Shown here piece by piece: positions 7,423-16,427 of a DNA stretch of 40,253 nucleotides. The position numbers and the translations under genes were made by a program. Within the stretch, counting starts at the first letter, position 1, and every line of letters begins with the position of its first letter. The notes below the pieces were generated by a model, which did not search any database, was not told where the DNA came from, and saw nothing but the letters and a program-made list of their open reading frames with translations. Location of the stretch: contig CAIWXX010000042.1 in the NCBI GenBank assembly GCA_903916735.1, forward strand, positions 1 through 40,253. The letters run 5' to 3'. The stretch is from an uncultured Acidobacteriota bacterium (GTDB lineage: Bacteria; Acidobacteriota; CAIWXX01).

Positions 7423-9549
7423 ATGAATACTAAATGGGCAATTTTATTTTCAGCGTTACTCGTGATTGGAGCGCACCAAATCGCGCACGGCGGCATTGGG
7501 ACCCCCGTGTTGAAGTGGCAACGCGCGGGATGTTATTCATCATGGTGCCAGACGGGATGGTACGCTTCACCCGCTGTCGCCGATCTCGATTCTGATGGCA
7601 AACAGGAAGTCATCTGGGCCGCCTACAGTATTTTTGTGGTGGACGGCGCAACAGGCGCGCTGAAATGGAAAGTGTCTTCCGGACACGATCGCAGCGAACC
7701 ATCGGCAAGCGATGTTGGGCGAACATGGCCGGGCGTCGTTGTTGCAGATGTAGACGGTCATGGGGATTTGGAAATCGTGACGGCTCACAGCGGCGGCTGG
7801 GTTTCGGTCTACAATTCAAATGGATACTTTTTACCAGGCTGGCCGAAACAGCCGACACCGGGTTACGAGCTGAGGAGCCTTGCGGTCGACGACCTGGATC
7901 ATGATGGTGACCTGGAGATCATTGTGGCGTCGACTCGCCCGGATAATCAATGGTACGTCTATGAGCACACAGGCGCCCTTCGTCCTGGATGGCCTCAACA
8001 TTCGCCCGACTCATCCGCTAATGGCTATGCTGCAGGCTGCTTCAATGAGAATATCGCAGCCGGCGACATCGATGGTGATGGTCGATCGGAAATCATCGGG
8101 CCGAGCGATGTTCACTATGTCGCTGCCTTCAATGATAATGGGAGCCAGATTGCGGCCAATGCCGGGCACTTTGGCGGAAGCAAGTATTGGAGTTGTGTCG
8201 GTGTTCATGTGGCGGATTCAGTTGATGTCCGTGGCTGGGCTAATTGCGGTGTCGAACATCGCCCGAATTTTGCGGACAGCGCGCCGGCGATCATGGATGT
8301 CAACGGAGACTCGGTGCTCGAAACAATCGTCGTCGGCAATGTCTACAACTGCGGCACTGACCCCTACACATCGCTCTATCAAATGCCGTTCATCTTCAAC
8401 GCCGATCGCACTCGCTGGTCAGCCGGCGGCTATGACTGGACTGCGATCCCTTTGCCGGACCCGGCTTCAGGACCTCTTTCCGAGGACTATGACCGCATCG
8501 AGACGGCTCAACCCAACCCCGCCATCGCCGACCTGGATGGCGATAATAATATGGAAATTCTTTTTGCATCCTATGACGGTAAAGTTCATGCTTACTGGCT
8601 CGACAAGACTGAGCGTGGCAATTGGCCGTTCTCGGTGACTCGGGCAGGAGAAGGCTTCATACGATTCGCTTCGGAACCTGTTGTGGCGGACTTGGACGGC
8701 GATGGGAAAGCCGAGGTGATCTTCGGATCGTGGCCGGAGAAAGGCGGGAATCGCGTCGGCCGTCTGCATATCCTTGATGATCGCGGGCGAGTCCTTCAGG
8801 AGATCGATTTGCCTCCGCCTTTTTCGGGGAACTGGAACGGCATTCTTGGAGCACCCACGATTGCAGATATTGACAACGACGGCCAGCCCGAGATTGTCGC
8901 AGGGACATCCCAGTCCGGCCTGATCGCTTACGATCTCCCGGGGGCCGGGATCCCACGAATTCTCTGGGGCACCGGCCGCGGGAACTATCAGCGATCGGGG
9001 TTTGTCGCGAGGTCGGGTGGCGGGTCACTCCAGCCGATTGCAAACTCCGGTCCAGATCAATCCGTGAAGCCAGGATCAACAGTGCAGCTTGATGGGTCCG
9101 CCAGCGTCAGCCGGCGTGGAACTCCGCTCAGCTATGCCTGGTTACAGGTATCAGGTGCAGCTGTGGCGCTCTCCGCCGGTGATGCACTTCGTCCTCTATT
9201 CACAGCTCCACAAGTCACATCATCGCTTGTTTTTTCTCTCATCGTGAATGACGGCGTTGAAGCAAGCAGCCCTGATCAGGTCACCATTAATGTCACGACC
9301 GTCGCGCAAGGGACGATTTCCGGTTTGACACTCAACAAGCATAAAAAACCGGTCGCTGGAGCGACTGTCAATCTAGATGGGGTTTCCCTCAAGAGGAAAG
9401 TCATATCATCTGATTCCGGTCAATACGGTTTTGCAGGCATTCCACCGGGTACGTACACGATTCAAGCCAAACGGAGCAGGGTTGGACGTGCAAGCAAGAA
9501 AATAAGATTTCCAGGCGGGACTTACTCACTGAATCTCATCCTTAAGTAA
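7423..9549 (+). CDS. Secreted FG-GAP/VCBS beta-propeller protein with PKD-like and carboxypeptidase-regulatory-like domains
   Basis: This 708-aa exported protein has a signal peptide of about 26 residues (MNTKWAILFSALLVIGAHQIAHG). Residues 45-530 carry about eight FG-GAP-type calcium loops such as VADVDGHGDLEIV, AGDIDGDGRSEII, VADLDGDGKAEVI and IADIDNDGQPEIV, which form a propeller like that of integrin alpha chains. Residues 540-625 are a PKD/REJ-like Ig fold (SGPDQSVKPGSTVQLDGS), and the C-terminal 75 residues (ISGLTLNKHKKPVAGATV) are a carboxypeptidase-regulatory-like fold. There is no catalytic domain, so a surface or adhesive role is inferred. The ATG directly abuts AGGGG with no spacer, a poor ribosome binding site. 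Confidence 0.85.
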   Translation: MNTKWAILFSALLVIGAHQIAHGGIGTPVLKWQRAGCYSSWCQTGWYASPAVADLDSDGKQEVIWAAYSIFVVDGATGALKWKVSSGHDRSEPSASDVGRTWPGVVVADVDGHGDLEIVTAHSGGWVSVYNSNGYFLPGWPKQPTPGYELRSLAVDDLDHDGDLEIIVASTRPDNQWYVYEHTGALRPGWPQHSPDSSANGYAAGCFNENIAAGDIDGDGRSEIIGPSDVHYVAAFNDNGSQIAANAGHFGGSKYWSCVGVHVADSVDVRGWANCGVEHRPNFADSAPAIMDVNGDSVLETIVVGNVYNCGTDPYTSLYQMPFIFNADRTRWSAGGYDWTAIPLPDPASGPLSEDYDRIETAQPNPAIADLDGDNNMEILFASYDGKVHAYWLDKTERGNWPFSVTRAGEGFIRFASEPVVADLDGDGKAEVIFGSWPEKGGNRVGRLHILDDRGRVLQEIDLPPPFSGNWNGILGAPTIADIDNDGQPEIVAGTSQSGLIAYDLPGAGIPRILWGTGRGNYQRSGFVARSGGGSLQPIANSGPDQSVKPGSTVQLDGSASVSRRGTPLSYAWLQVSGAAVALSAGDALRPLFTAPQVTSSLVFSLIVNDGVEASSPDQVTINVTTVAQGTISGLTLNKHKKPVAGATVNLDGVSLKRKVISSDSGQYGFAGIPPGTYTIQAKRSRVGRASKKIRFPGGTYSLNLILK

Positions 9550-9728
9550 AAGCGCCTTCACAAATTCAATAAAAACCAGGAGGCAATCACTCATCCTCTG
9601 GCTGTTCTCTCATTCTGCAATATTCCAAGGATTAAGTTGATCTGGCCCCCAAAGGAGCACTGGATCAGGGCAGTTCTTTCGGCCATTAGCATTTGTGATA
9701 TTCTCGCTGACATGAAGAAAGGAGCGCC

Positions 9729-11321
9729 ATGAAATTATCGTCACTCATTCTTGCCGTGATTCTCTCCTTATCGTCGTTGTTGTCAGCCCAGTTGAATACC
9801 GGCGATGAAATACTCGCGCATGTGAAAATTCTCTCCGACGACAAATTGGAGGGCCGCGGGACGGGTTCGGAAGGGGAGAGGAAAGCAGCCGCTTACATTG
9901 AAGAGCAATTTAAGAAGATCGGTCTGAAACCGGCCAATAATGGCAGTTTCATCCAGGAAGTTCCCATGGCTGGGATCATAGCGGAACCATCGACGACATT
10001 GGCATTTCAAGGATCAGCCGGCTCGATCGTTGCCAAATATTATGATGCTTTCTCCGGTGGCTGCGGGGTTCTTGAGGAAAATGTCACAGTCGATAATGAC
10101 CTCATATTCGTCGGATATGGCATCACAGCGCCGGACCAGAAATGGGACGATTTCAAAGGAACCGATGTTCGTGGCAAGATTCTCCTGGTGCTCGTCAATG
10201 ATCCTCCCTCCGATGACCCCACGGTCTTTGGTGGGAAGGCGATGACATATTATGGGCGATGGATCTACAAATTCGAGGAGGCGGCGCGACGCGGCGCAGC
10301 CGGTGCCATCCTTATTCATATGACCGACAAGGCCGGCTATCCCTGGCAGGTGGTACAGAAATCCTGGTCGGGAGAACGGTTCCAACTTGAAGAACGACCC
10401 GATCCGTTGCTGCTGGAAGGCTGGATCCGGGGAGAGATCGCCGAGAGTCTTCTGAAGAGCGCGGGCAAGGATTTCGCGACTTTGGTCGCCGATGCCGGCC
10501 GGTCTGATTTCAAGCCGGTGCCGCTCGGAATTCGCGTCAAAGCTCAGATCAAAAATAAAATTCGAAAATTGACGGCTCCAAATGTTGCTGGAATCCTGAC
10601 AGGCACAAAACAACCCGATCAGTACATCTGCCTTGTTGCCCATCATGACCATTTCGGGATCGGCACGCCGGATGAGAAAGGCGATAGAATCTACAACGGA
10701 GCGCTTGACAATGCGACGGGAGTCGCGGTTGTGATCGAGCTCGCTCGCGCCCTCAGCCTTCAAAAACCGGCTGATTCCATCATCTTTCTTACGGTGACGG
10801 CTGAAGAGCAAGGCTTACTGGGTTCACTCTACTACACGATGCACCCGCTCGTGCCTTTGGAGAAAACCACGACAGCGATCAGCTTGGATGCGATCAACGT
10901 CCTTGGCCGGACTGAAGATGTGCAGGCACTCGGAGCTGAACAGAGTCAACTGGACTCGATCATTCTGGACGTCGCGAACTCGCTCGGCTTGAAAGTCACT
11001 CCGGATCGATTTCCCGAAAGGGGTGGCTTCTTCCGCAGTGATCATTTCAGTTTTGCACGAGCCGGCGTGCCCGGGATCAGTATCAATGGCGGCAGCGATT
11101 ATGTCGGAAAACCAAAAGGTTGGGGCGAACAGAAAAGGATTGATTTCATCAACAAGCATTATCATCAGCCAAGTGATGAGATCACACCGGAGTGGGATAC
11201 AAGCGGGCTGGTGCAGGTTTCTGACTTCATGCTCAAGCTCGTTGCTAGACTTGGAGAAGAGAAAGGCCTCATTCCGTGGAAAAAAGAGAGCGAATATCAG
11301 AGGGTGCCGTCTCTGAAGTGA
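9729..11321 (+). CDS. Exported M28-family zinc aminopeptidase with PA domain
   Basis: The 530-aa protein starts with a signal peptide (MKLSSLILAVILSLSSLLSA). A protease-associated (PA) insert occupies roughly residues 110-200 (VGYGITAPDQKWDDF, then KGKILLVLVNDPP-like sequence). The M28 catalytic core follows with the dizinc ligands in order: VAHHDHFG (H), YNGALDNATG (bridging D), TAEEQGLLGS (general base and ligand E), DAIN (D) and SDHFSF (H). These enzymes remove N-terminal residues from peptides in the periplasm or outside the cell. A good ribosome binding site (AAAGGAG) precedes ATG 9729. The substrate preference cannot be read. Confidence 0.92.
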   Translation: MKLSSLILAVILSLSSLLSAQLNTGDEILAHVKILSDDKLEGRGTGSEGERKAAAYIEEQFKKIGLKPANNGSFIQEVPMAGIIAEPSTTLAFQGSAGSIVAKYYDAFSGGCGVLEENVTVDNDLIFVGYGITAPDQKWDDFKGTDVRGKILLVLVNDPPSDDPTVFGGKAMTYYGRWIYKFEEAARRGAAGAILIHMTDKAGYPWQVVQKSWSGERFQLEERPDPLLLEGWIRGEIAESLLKSAGKDFATLVADAGRSDFKPVPLGIRVKAQIKNKIRKLTAPNVAGILTGTKQPDQYICLVAHHDHFGIGTPDEKGDRIYNGALDNATGVAVVIELARALSLQKPADSIIFLTVTAEEQGLLGSLYYTMHPLVPLEKTTTAISLDAINVLGRTEDVQALGAEQSQLDSIILDVANSLGLKVTPDRFPERGGFFRSDHFSFARAGVPGISINGGSDYVGKPKGWGEQKRIDFINKHYHQPSDEITPEWDTSGLVQVSDFMLKLVARLGEEKGLIPWKKESEYQRVPSLK

Positions 11322-11393
11322 GCGATGGCATGGCGTTGAAAAATCGTATTGGCACAATTTCTCATTCGGACGGTGACTGCATCAGGCAATGAA

Positions 11394-12197
11394 ATGAAAG
11401 AGGCCGGCTTGAAGAAAATGATATCTGTGATCTCCGCCCGGAGCGTCACACAAGCTCCGATTCTTGAAAGCTCGCTCTCACGGCTCTACACTGTGCAGGC
11501 CGGCTTGTATGATGAATTGTATTCTCAGATCTTCAATTATGGGCATGAGTTCCATCGCTACTGCCGCTGGTTGAGGAGATATCGTGCGCGGCACATCCTG
11601 GAAGTCGGCTGTGGTTCCGGTCGCCTTCTACAATTTTTCGTGAAAGATGGTTTTCAAATCGAAGGGCTTGATCTCTCGGCGCCGTTGCTCGACATTGCCA
11701 AGACGCGTGTCGACATTCCCCTCCACCACCAGGATATGCGATCCATCAAACTCTGCAAGAAATTTGATGCCGTCCTGGTGACCGGTCGATCTTTCACGTA
11801 CATGACAACGAACGATGATGTGTTGTCGGCTCTGCGATCTTTGCGTCGCCTCCTGGGGAAGGGCGGCATTCTTCTTTTTGACAATTTCTATGCACCCTTG
11901 ATCTTGTCAGGTTTTAAGCCCAGGTGGAGAGATGAGAGAAAAGTCGGGGATAAGAGATTCATTCGTGAGAGCCGATTGAAGCTGAATCTAAAGACAGGAA
12001 TCACTTGGGATTGGATATCGGTTCTTTCTGTTTTTCAAAAAACCAAGCTGATCTTCACAGATCGGGACTCAACAACTCTTCGCGCTTTTTTTCCGGAGGA
12101 AATCTCGTCCTACCTGGCTCTTTCCGGCTTCTCAGTTCTCAGGCATTCGAGGAAGAAAGAAGCAAGGGATTTTTTAACAATCGCACGAGCGACATAG
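11394..12197 (+). CDS. Class I SAM-dependent methyltransferase
   Basis: The SAM-binding motif I ILEVGCGSGRLLQFF is followed by GLDLS at the end of the second strand. The post-I/II region DMRSIKLCKKFDAVLVTGRSFTYM and the motif GKGGILLFDNFY complete a Rossmann methyltransferase core. I use ATG 11394 because CAGG lies 7 nt upstream. The frame is open further upstream to a TTG at 11349 with no clear binding site, and ATG 11421 is also possible. The C-terminal part is unusual in composition (many K/R) and gives no substrate clue. It follows the M28 peptidase by about 70 bp and converges on glgB. Confidence 0.8.
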   Translation: MKEAGLKKMISVISARSVTQAPILESSLSRLYTVQAGLYDELYSQIFNYGHEFHRYCRWLRRYRARHILEVGCGSGRLLQFFVKDGFQIEGLDLSAPLLDIAKTRVDIPLHHQDMRSIKLCKKFDAVLVTGRSFTYMTTNDDVLSALRSLRRLLGKGGILLFDNFYAPLILSGFKPRWRDERKVGDKRFIRESRLKLNLKTGITWDWISVLSVFQKTKLIFTDRDSTTLRAFFPEEISSYLALSGFSVLRHSRKKEARDFLTIARAT

Positions 12198-12282
12198 CCC
12201 ATTTTTCGGCGAGATTGCCGGTGCTGCTGAATTTTGATCAACAGCTGGAGCAATCCATCATCGTGGTGATCAGAGACCGTCG

Positions 12283-14511
12283 TCAGACACGCTCTCGTTT
12301 GAAGACAACCATCGCCAGAGGCGGCAGGGTGAGGTTCAGAGCGTGCGTGCGGCCATGCGTCGGAATCGGCTCCGCCTCAACGCGCCCCCGGTTGCCGACA
12401 TTGCTGCCGCCGAACATTTCCGAATCGGTGTTGAAAATCTCATGATAACCGCCGGGTTGATCGACTCCAACCCGATAATCCGACCGCACCTCGGGAGTAA
12501 AGTTGCATACGAACAAGAGAGTATTCTCGGCGTGTTGTCCTTTTCGAATAAAAGCGATGACGCTCACGTCCGCATTGTGCAGATCCACCCACTCAAATCC
12601 CGAGTTAAGATTGTCGATTTCCCACAGTGCTGGTTCGGCTTGATAGAGCCGGTTGAGCTCCTTCACGAGTCGTTGTACTCCGGCGTGAGTCGGATAATCC
12701 AACAGGAACCAGTCGATGTCCGCATCGTGATTCCATTCTTTCCATTGCCCGATTTCCCCGCCCATGAACAAAAGCTTCTTGCCCGGATGAGCATACTGAT
12801 ACCCCAACAGCAGCCTTAGATTCGCGAATTGCTGCCACCAGTCGCCGGGCATTTTGGCGATGAGCGACTTTTTCAGATGAACGACTTCATCGTGCGAAAG
12901 CGGCAGAATAAAGTTTTCGCTGAAAGCGTACCAGATTGAGAATGTCAGTTGGCCATGGTGATAACGGCGATAGATCGGATTTTTGGACATATAGGCAAGT
13001 GTGTCGTGCATCCAGCCCATGTTCCATTTGAAATCGAATCCGAGGCCTCCGAGATGAACGGGTCTGGTGACACTCGGCCAGGCCGTCGATTCCTCGGCGA
13101 TCATGATGGCGCCTGGATGATATTGCCGCGTCATCTCGTTCAGCTCTTTCAGAAATTCGATGCCTTCAAGATTTTCGTTGCCGCCGTAGCGGTTGGGGAC
13201 CCACTCCCCAGGCTGTCGCGAATAATCGAGATAGAGCATCGAGGAAATGGCGTCGACACGGAGGCCGTCGGCGTGGTAGCACTCGAGCCAGAACAGGGCA
13301 TTTCCGATCAGGAAGTTGCTGACTTCATGCCGACCAAAATTGAAAATGTAAGTCCCCCAATCTTGATGTTCGCCCTGGCGTGGATCCAAATGCTCATAGA
13401 CGGCTGTTCCATCAAACCGGCCGAGAGCGTTAGGGTCTTTGGGGAAATGGGCCGGCACCCAATCCAGTATGACCCCAATGCCCACCTGATGGAAAGAATC
13501 GATCAGCGCCATCAGATCTTCGGGAGTCCCGAAACGGCTCGACGGGGCATAATAACCGGTTACTTGATATCCCCATGACCCCTCAAAAGGATGTTCCATG
13601 ACCGGTAGTAATTCAACGTGGGTATATCCCATCTCCTTAACGTAGGGGACCAGCTTCTCGGTCATTTCTAGATATGTGAGTGAACGGTAGACAGGTGGGT
13701 TACTTTCGTTATCGTGAATGCGACGCCAGGAACCCAGATGGACTTCATAGATGCTCATCGGCGCCGTCCGCAGATCTCGCTTCGGGCGTGCCGTCATCCA
13801 TTCGCTATCTTTCCAGTGATAGCGGCCCAGCTGGTGCACGATAGATGCTGTGCGCGGCGCCACCTGAGTTCGGAATGCAAAAGGATCGGTCTTGTCCAGC
13901 AGATAGTCCTGGTGAGTTTTGATCTGGTACTTGTACATTTCGCCATCGGCGATGCCCGGCACGAAAATCTCCCAGACCCCGCAATCCAAACGGCGCATGG
14001 CGTGCCAGCGGCGGTCCCAATTATTGAACCCTCCGATGACACTGACGCTCTTGGCAGACGGCGCCCAGACGGCAAATCGAATTCCTTCGACGCCTTCAAC
14101 CGTGATCCTGTGAGCTCCGAGGTTTTCAAACACACGGTAGTTTTTGCCTTCGCCGAGCAGATAGAGATCATAGCTGCTGACAGTGGGTCGGAAAGAGTAG
14201 GAGTCCAGAAATTCGTGATGCATGCCCTGTCCATCGATGCGTTCAAGGCGGTAGGCAAAGGGAAAAGTTCTTCCCGGCATAAGCGCCTCGAAAAACCCAT
14301 AAGGGTGTATCAGCTCCATGGGATGCCGTGTTTCCGTCGACCCTTGAATTTCGATCAGGAATGCCTGCGCCGATCCGGGCAGATAGGCACGAACCGATAT
14401 CCCCGGCTGACCCAGGATGTCCACCGGATGTGCGCCTCGCACAGCAAACGGATCAGGATGGTCCGTGTAAATGATCTGATAAAGCTCAGTGGGCTCAACC
14501 GTTGTTAACAT
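12283..14511 (-). CDS. glgB: 1,4-alpha-glucan branching enzyme
   Basis: GlgB creates alpha-1,6 branches in glycogen. The 742-aa protein has the long bacterial layout: an N-terminal N1 domain (about 1-115), a CBM48 domain (about 125-230, RFAVWAPSAKSVSVIGGFNNW), and a GH13 barrel with the nucleophile D420 (DGLRVDAISS) and acid/base E473 (MIAEESTAW). The 53-residue spacing equals that of D405/E458 in the E. coli enzyme, and LSHDEVVH supplies the transition-state aspartate. No other glg genes lie nearby, so it is a stand-alone copy. It is transcribed convergently with the methyltransferase to its left. Confidence 0.97.
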   Translation of the reverse strand: MLTTVEPTELYQIIYTDHPDPFAVRGAHPVDILGQPGISVRAYLPGSAQAFLIEIQGSTETRHPMELIHPYGFFEALMPGRTFPFAYRLERIDGQGMHHEFLDSYSFRPTVSSYDLYLLGEGKNYRVFENLGAHRITVEGVEGIRFAVWAPSAKSVSVIGGFNNWDRRWHAMRRLDCGVWEIFVPGIADGEMYKYQIKTHQDYLLDKTDPFAFRTQVAPRTASIVHQLGRYHWKDSEWMTARPKRDLRTAPMSIYEVHLGSWRRIHDNESNPPVYRSLTYLEMTEKLVPYVKEMGYTHVELLPVMEHPFEGSWGYQVTGYYAPSSRFGTPEDLMALIDSFHQVGIGVILDWVPAHFPKDPNALGRFDGTAVYEHLDPRQGEHQDWGTYIFNFGRHEVSNFLIGNALFWLECYHADGLRVDAISSMLYLDYSRQPGEWVPNRYGGNENLEGIEFLKELNEMTRQYHPGAIMIAEESTAWPSVTRPVHLGGLGFDFKWNMGWMHDTLAYMSKNPIYRRYHHGQLTFSIWYAFSENFILPLSHDEVVHLKKSLIAKMPGDWWQQFANLRLLLGYQYAHPGKKLLFMGGEIGQWKEWNHDADIDWFLLDYPTHAGVQRLVKELNRLYQAEPALWEIDNLNSGFEWVDLHNADVSVIAFIRKGQHAENTLLFVCNFTPEVRSDYRVGVDQPGGYHEIFNTDSEMFGGSNVGNRGRVEAEPIPTHGRTHALNLTLPPLAMVVFKRERV

Positions 14512-14718
14512 AGTATGACCTCGCTTTGATGATTAAAAATATCACACTTGGGTGGCCTTCTGCATGGAATTTCTTGTTCCTGCGCACAGGCACAAAAAAG
14601 GAGGGCTGCTTAGTCGAAAACCAAATTTGTACAGTCATGAGATATTTTCCGAGCATGGATATTGAATGTGCCTATAGCCAACACAAACAGTGTCAGGTAA
14701 TATTTGATAATGATAACC

Positions 14719-15015
14719 TTGGGTTTTATCATCCACAGCAATTCACCCGATGAGAACCGGCAATTGATCCGAAAATGCATGCGTGCGCTGAATCCGGGCG
14801 GCCAGCTCGTGATTCAGGATTGGATCATGAGTGACGATCGAACGGAGCCCTCGCTGGGCGCTCTCTTTGCGCTCAACATGCTCGCCGGTACTCAAGCCGG
14901 TGACACTTTTACGGAATCCGAAATCAAGCAGTGGAAGACGGCATCGGGGATCGGGCGAATGAAGCGGGTCGAAACCGGTTTCGGTGTGGCGCTCATGATG
15001 GGTCGGAAAAAATAA
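14719..15015 (+). pseudogene. C-terminal fragment of an O-methyltransferase
   Basis: The frame ending at 15015 reads LGFIIHSNSPDENRQLIRKC, then LNPGGQLVIQDWIMSDDRTEP, GALFALNMLAGTQAGDTFTE and a final GFGVALMMGRKK. This is the C-terminal third of a plant-type O-methyltransferase-like (family 2) SAM methyltransferase. The SAM-binding N-terminal part is missing: upstream of 14704 the same frame is closed by several stops. The longest open version starts at 14704 but lacks a domain core. It ends in TAATG, sharing one base with the next gene, so the remnant may now serve only as a leader. Confidence 0.65.
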
Positions 15016-16337
15016 TGACCTCATTCGCCGATGCTGTTTCCCCTCTGCAGCGAATTTTTTTCCACGCCTTTCCGGCGGTCATCCTCTCATGTTCCATCGG
15101 CGCCGCCGCTCCGATCAAAGCAACTGTATTCGCTCATTACACGACCTGGTTTTCGCTCGGTGAGTCATCTGATATGCATTCCTGGCCGCCTGATGAGCTT
15201 CCTGGCAAACTCACCTATGCTCTCCCACGTTATCCACTATTGAATGATGAAGGATCGCCCGCCTTCGGCACAAACCATGGTTACGGTGGATACAATGCCA
15301 TCGCGCCGGCCAACATGAAGCGGCATATTGCCTGGGCAAAGCAATATGGGATTGATGTTTTCGCGTTCCTATGGGACAGCCAAAGCGGTCGCTTTACTCA
15401 GGGCATTGATGCATTCAGAACCGTCAATACCGATATGCCGTGGATCATTTTCTACGATACGCTCATCCGGTTCGGGCATCTTGATGTCTGCGTTGGCAGT
15501 CCTTTTGGATCGGCTCATGCATCGTGCCAGTACGATCTTGGTATGAAGGTGCGGGATGGGGATGTTGTGAAGTCACTTGGACAGGTGATGGTCGATGATT
15601 TTAAAAACATGCAGAAGAACGGCTGGATCGATGATCCACATTACTTCCGTGTTGAAGGCCGGCCGGTCATCTGGATCTTCCTGGCATCATCATTTTCCGA
15701 TCAAAGTGCCACGAACCCAACGGCCAGGAAATGGTATGACTATCTCAACGACATCCGGCAATGGTATTGGGAAAATTATCATACCGAGGTCTTTCTTGTC
15801 GGTGATATTGCCGGTCCTGGAATGCCTTATTCGACCACGTGGGATTCGTACGTGACGAGGTTCGATGCCACTTCAGGATGGTCGCCCTACTATCCGGGTT
15901 GCCCTCGTGACCCGATGTGCGATTGCTGCCGCCCGCGATCTCTTACTGATGCCGTGCTTCCGAGGATCAAATCATGGGCCGATGCCGTGCCTCAAAAGAA
16001 AATCACGCGGATTACCGGCGCTCAGAGTGCCACGGAGTTTGCTCCATTTATCATGCCGCAGTTCGATGATCAGTGGGGAAAGGGCTCCAGCAAGCCGCGC
16101 ATGATCGCGACTTCAAAAGAGGACTTTCGCTATATGGCGGAGAAACTCGGTCGCGATCTGCTCCATGGAAGAAATTGGATCTTTTTATCGACATTCAATG
16201 CCTGGCCTGAAGCAACAACGGTCGAACCTGTTTGCAATTGGAAGTACAAGAATTGTGAACCTGACTACTCCAATGATCGCGGGTATTATGGTTTCGATTT
16301 CCTTGAGGTCATCCGGGACGTCTTCGGCGGTCGGTGA
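15015..16337 (+). CDS. Exported GH99/WbsX-like glycan-active protein
   Basis: This 440-aa protein has a hydrophobic N-terminus (IFFHAFPAVILSCSIGAAA), suggesting export. Its body resembles the glycoside hydrolase 99-like group (endo-alpha-mannosidase relatives): VFAHYTTWF near the start, AKQYGIDVFAFLWDS, then PVIWIFLASSF, and at the end STFNAWPEATTVEP, which corresponds to the family's N-x-W-x-E-x-T-x-x-EP segment. ATG 15015 overlaps the stop of the methyltransferase fragment (TAATG). The frame continues upstream to 14931 but without family-like sequence. The substrate is unknown and the assignment rests on motifs. Confidence 0.7.
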   Translation: MTSFADAVSPLQRIFFHAFPAVILSCSIGAAAPIKATVFAHYTTWFSLGESSDMHSWPPDELPGKLTYALPRYPLLNDEGSPAFGTNHGYGGYNAIAPANMKRHIAWAKQYGIDVFAFLWDSQSGRFTQGIDAFRTVNTDMPWIIFYDTLIRFGHLDVCVGSPFGSAHASCQYDLGMKVRDGDVVKSLGQVMVDDFKNMQKNGWIDDPHYFRVEGRPVIWIFLASSFSDQSATNPTARKWYDYLNDIRQWYWENYHTEVFLVGDIAGPGMPYSTTWDSYVTRFDATSGWSPYYPGCPRDPMCDCCRPRSLTDAVLPRIKSWADAVPQKKITRITGAQSATEFAPFIMPQFDDQWGKGSSKPRMIATSKEDFRYMAEKLGRDLLHGRNWIFLSTFNAWPEATTVEPVCNWKYKNCEPDYSNDRGYYGFDFLEVIRDVFGGR

Positions 16338-16427
16338 GCGGAGAACATCTTGCGGAAACCACCACCATAAGCTAGCATCGCGTGAATTTTGATACACGTG
16401 AATGATTCATTTTATGGGAGGTGTCTC

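Noticed and set aside
7880-8638. A 252-aa open frame on the plus strand
   Set aside because: It is the same-strand shadow of the FG-GAP gene, made of repeated Ser/Arg/Met-rich sequence.
10014-10811. A 265-aa open frame on the minus strand
   Set aside because: It is antisense to the M28 peptidase, whose zinc ligands are all intact.
12198-12282. Terminator between the methyltransferase and glgB
   Set aside because: Only short inverted TGATCA words are seen, with no stable stem or T run.
13714-14508. A 264-aa open frame on the plus strand
   Set aside because: It is antisense to glgB and has no motif support.
14931-15014. Upstream start for the GH99-like gene
   Set aside because: It overlaps the methyltransferase tail in another frame and adds no signal-like or conserved sequence.
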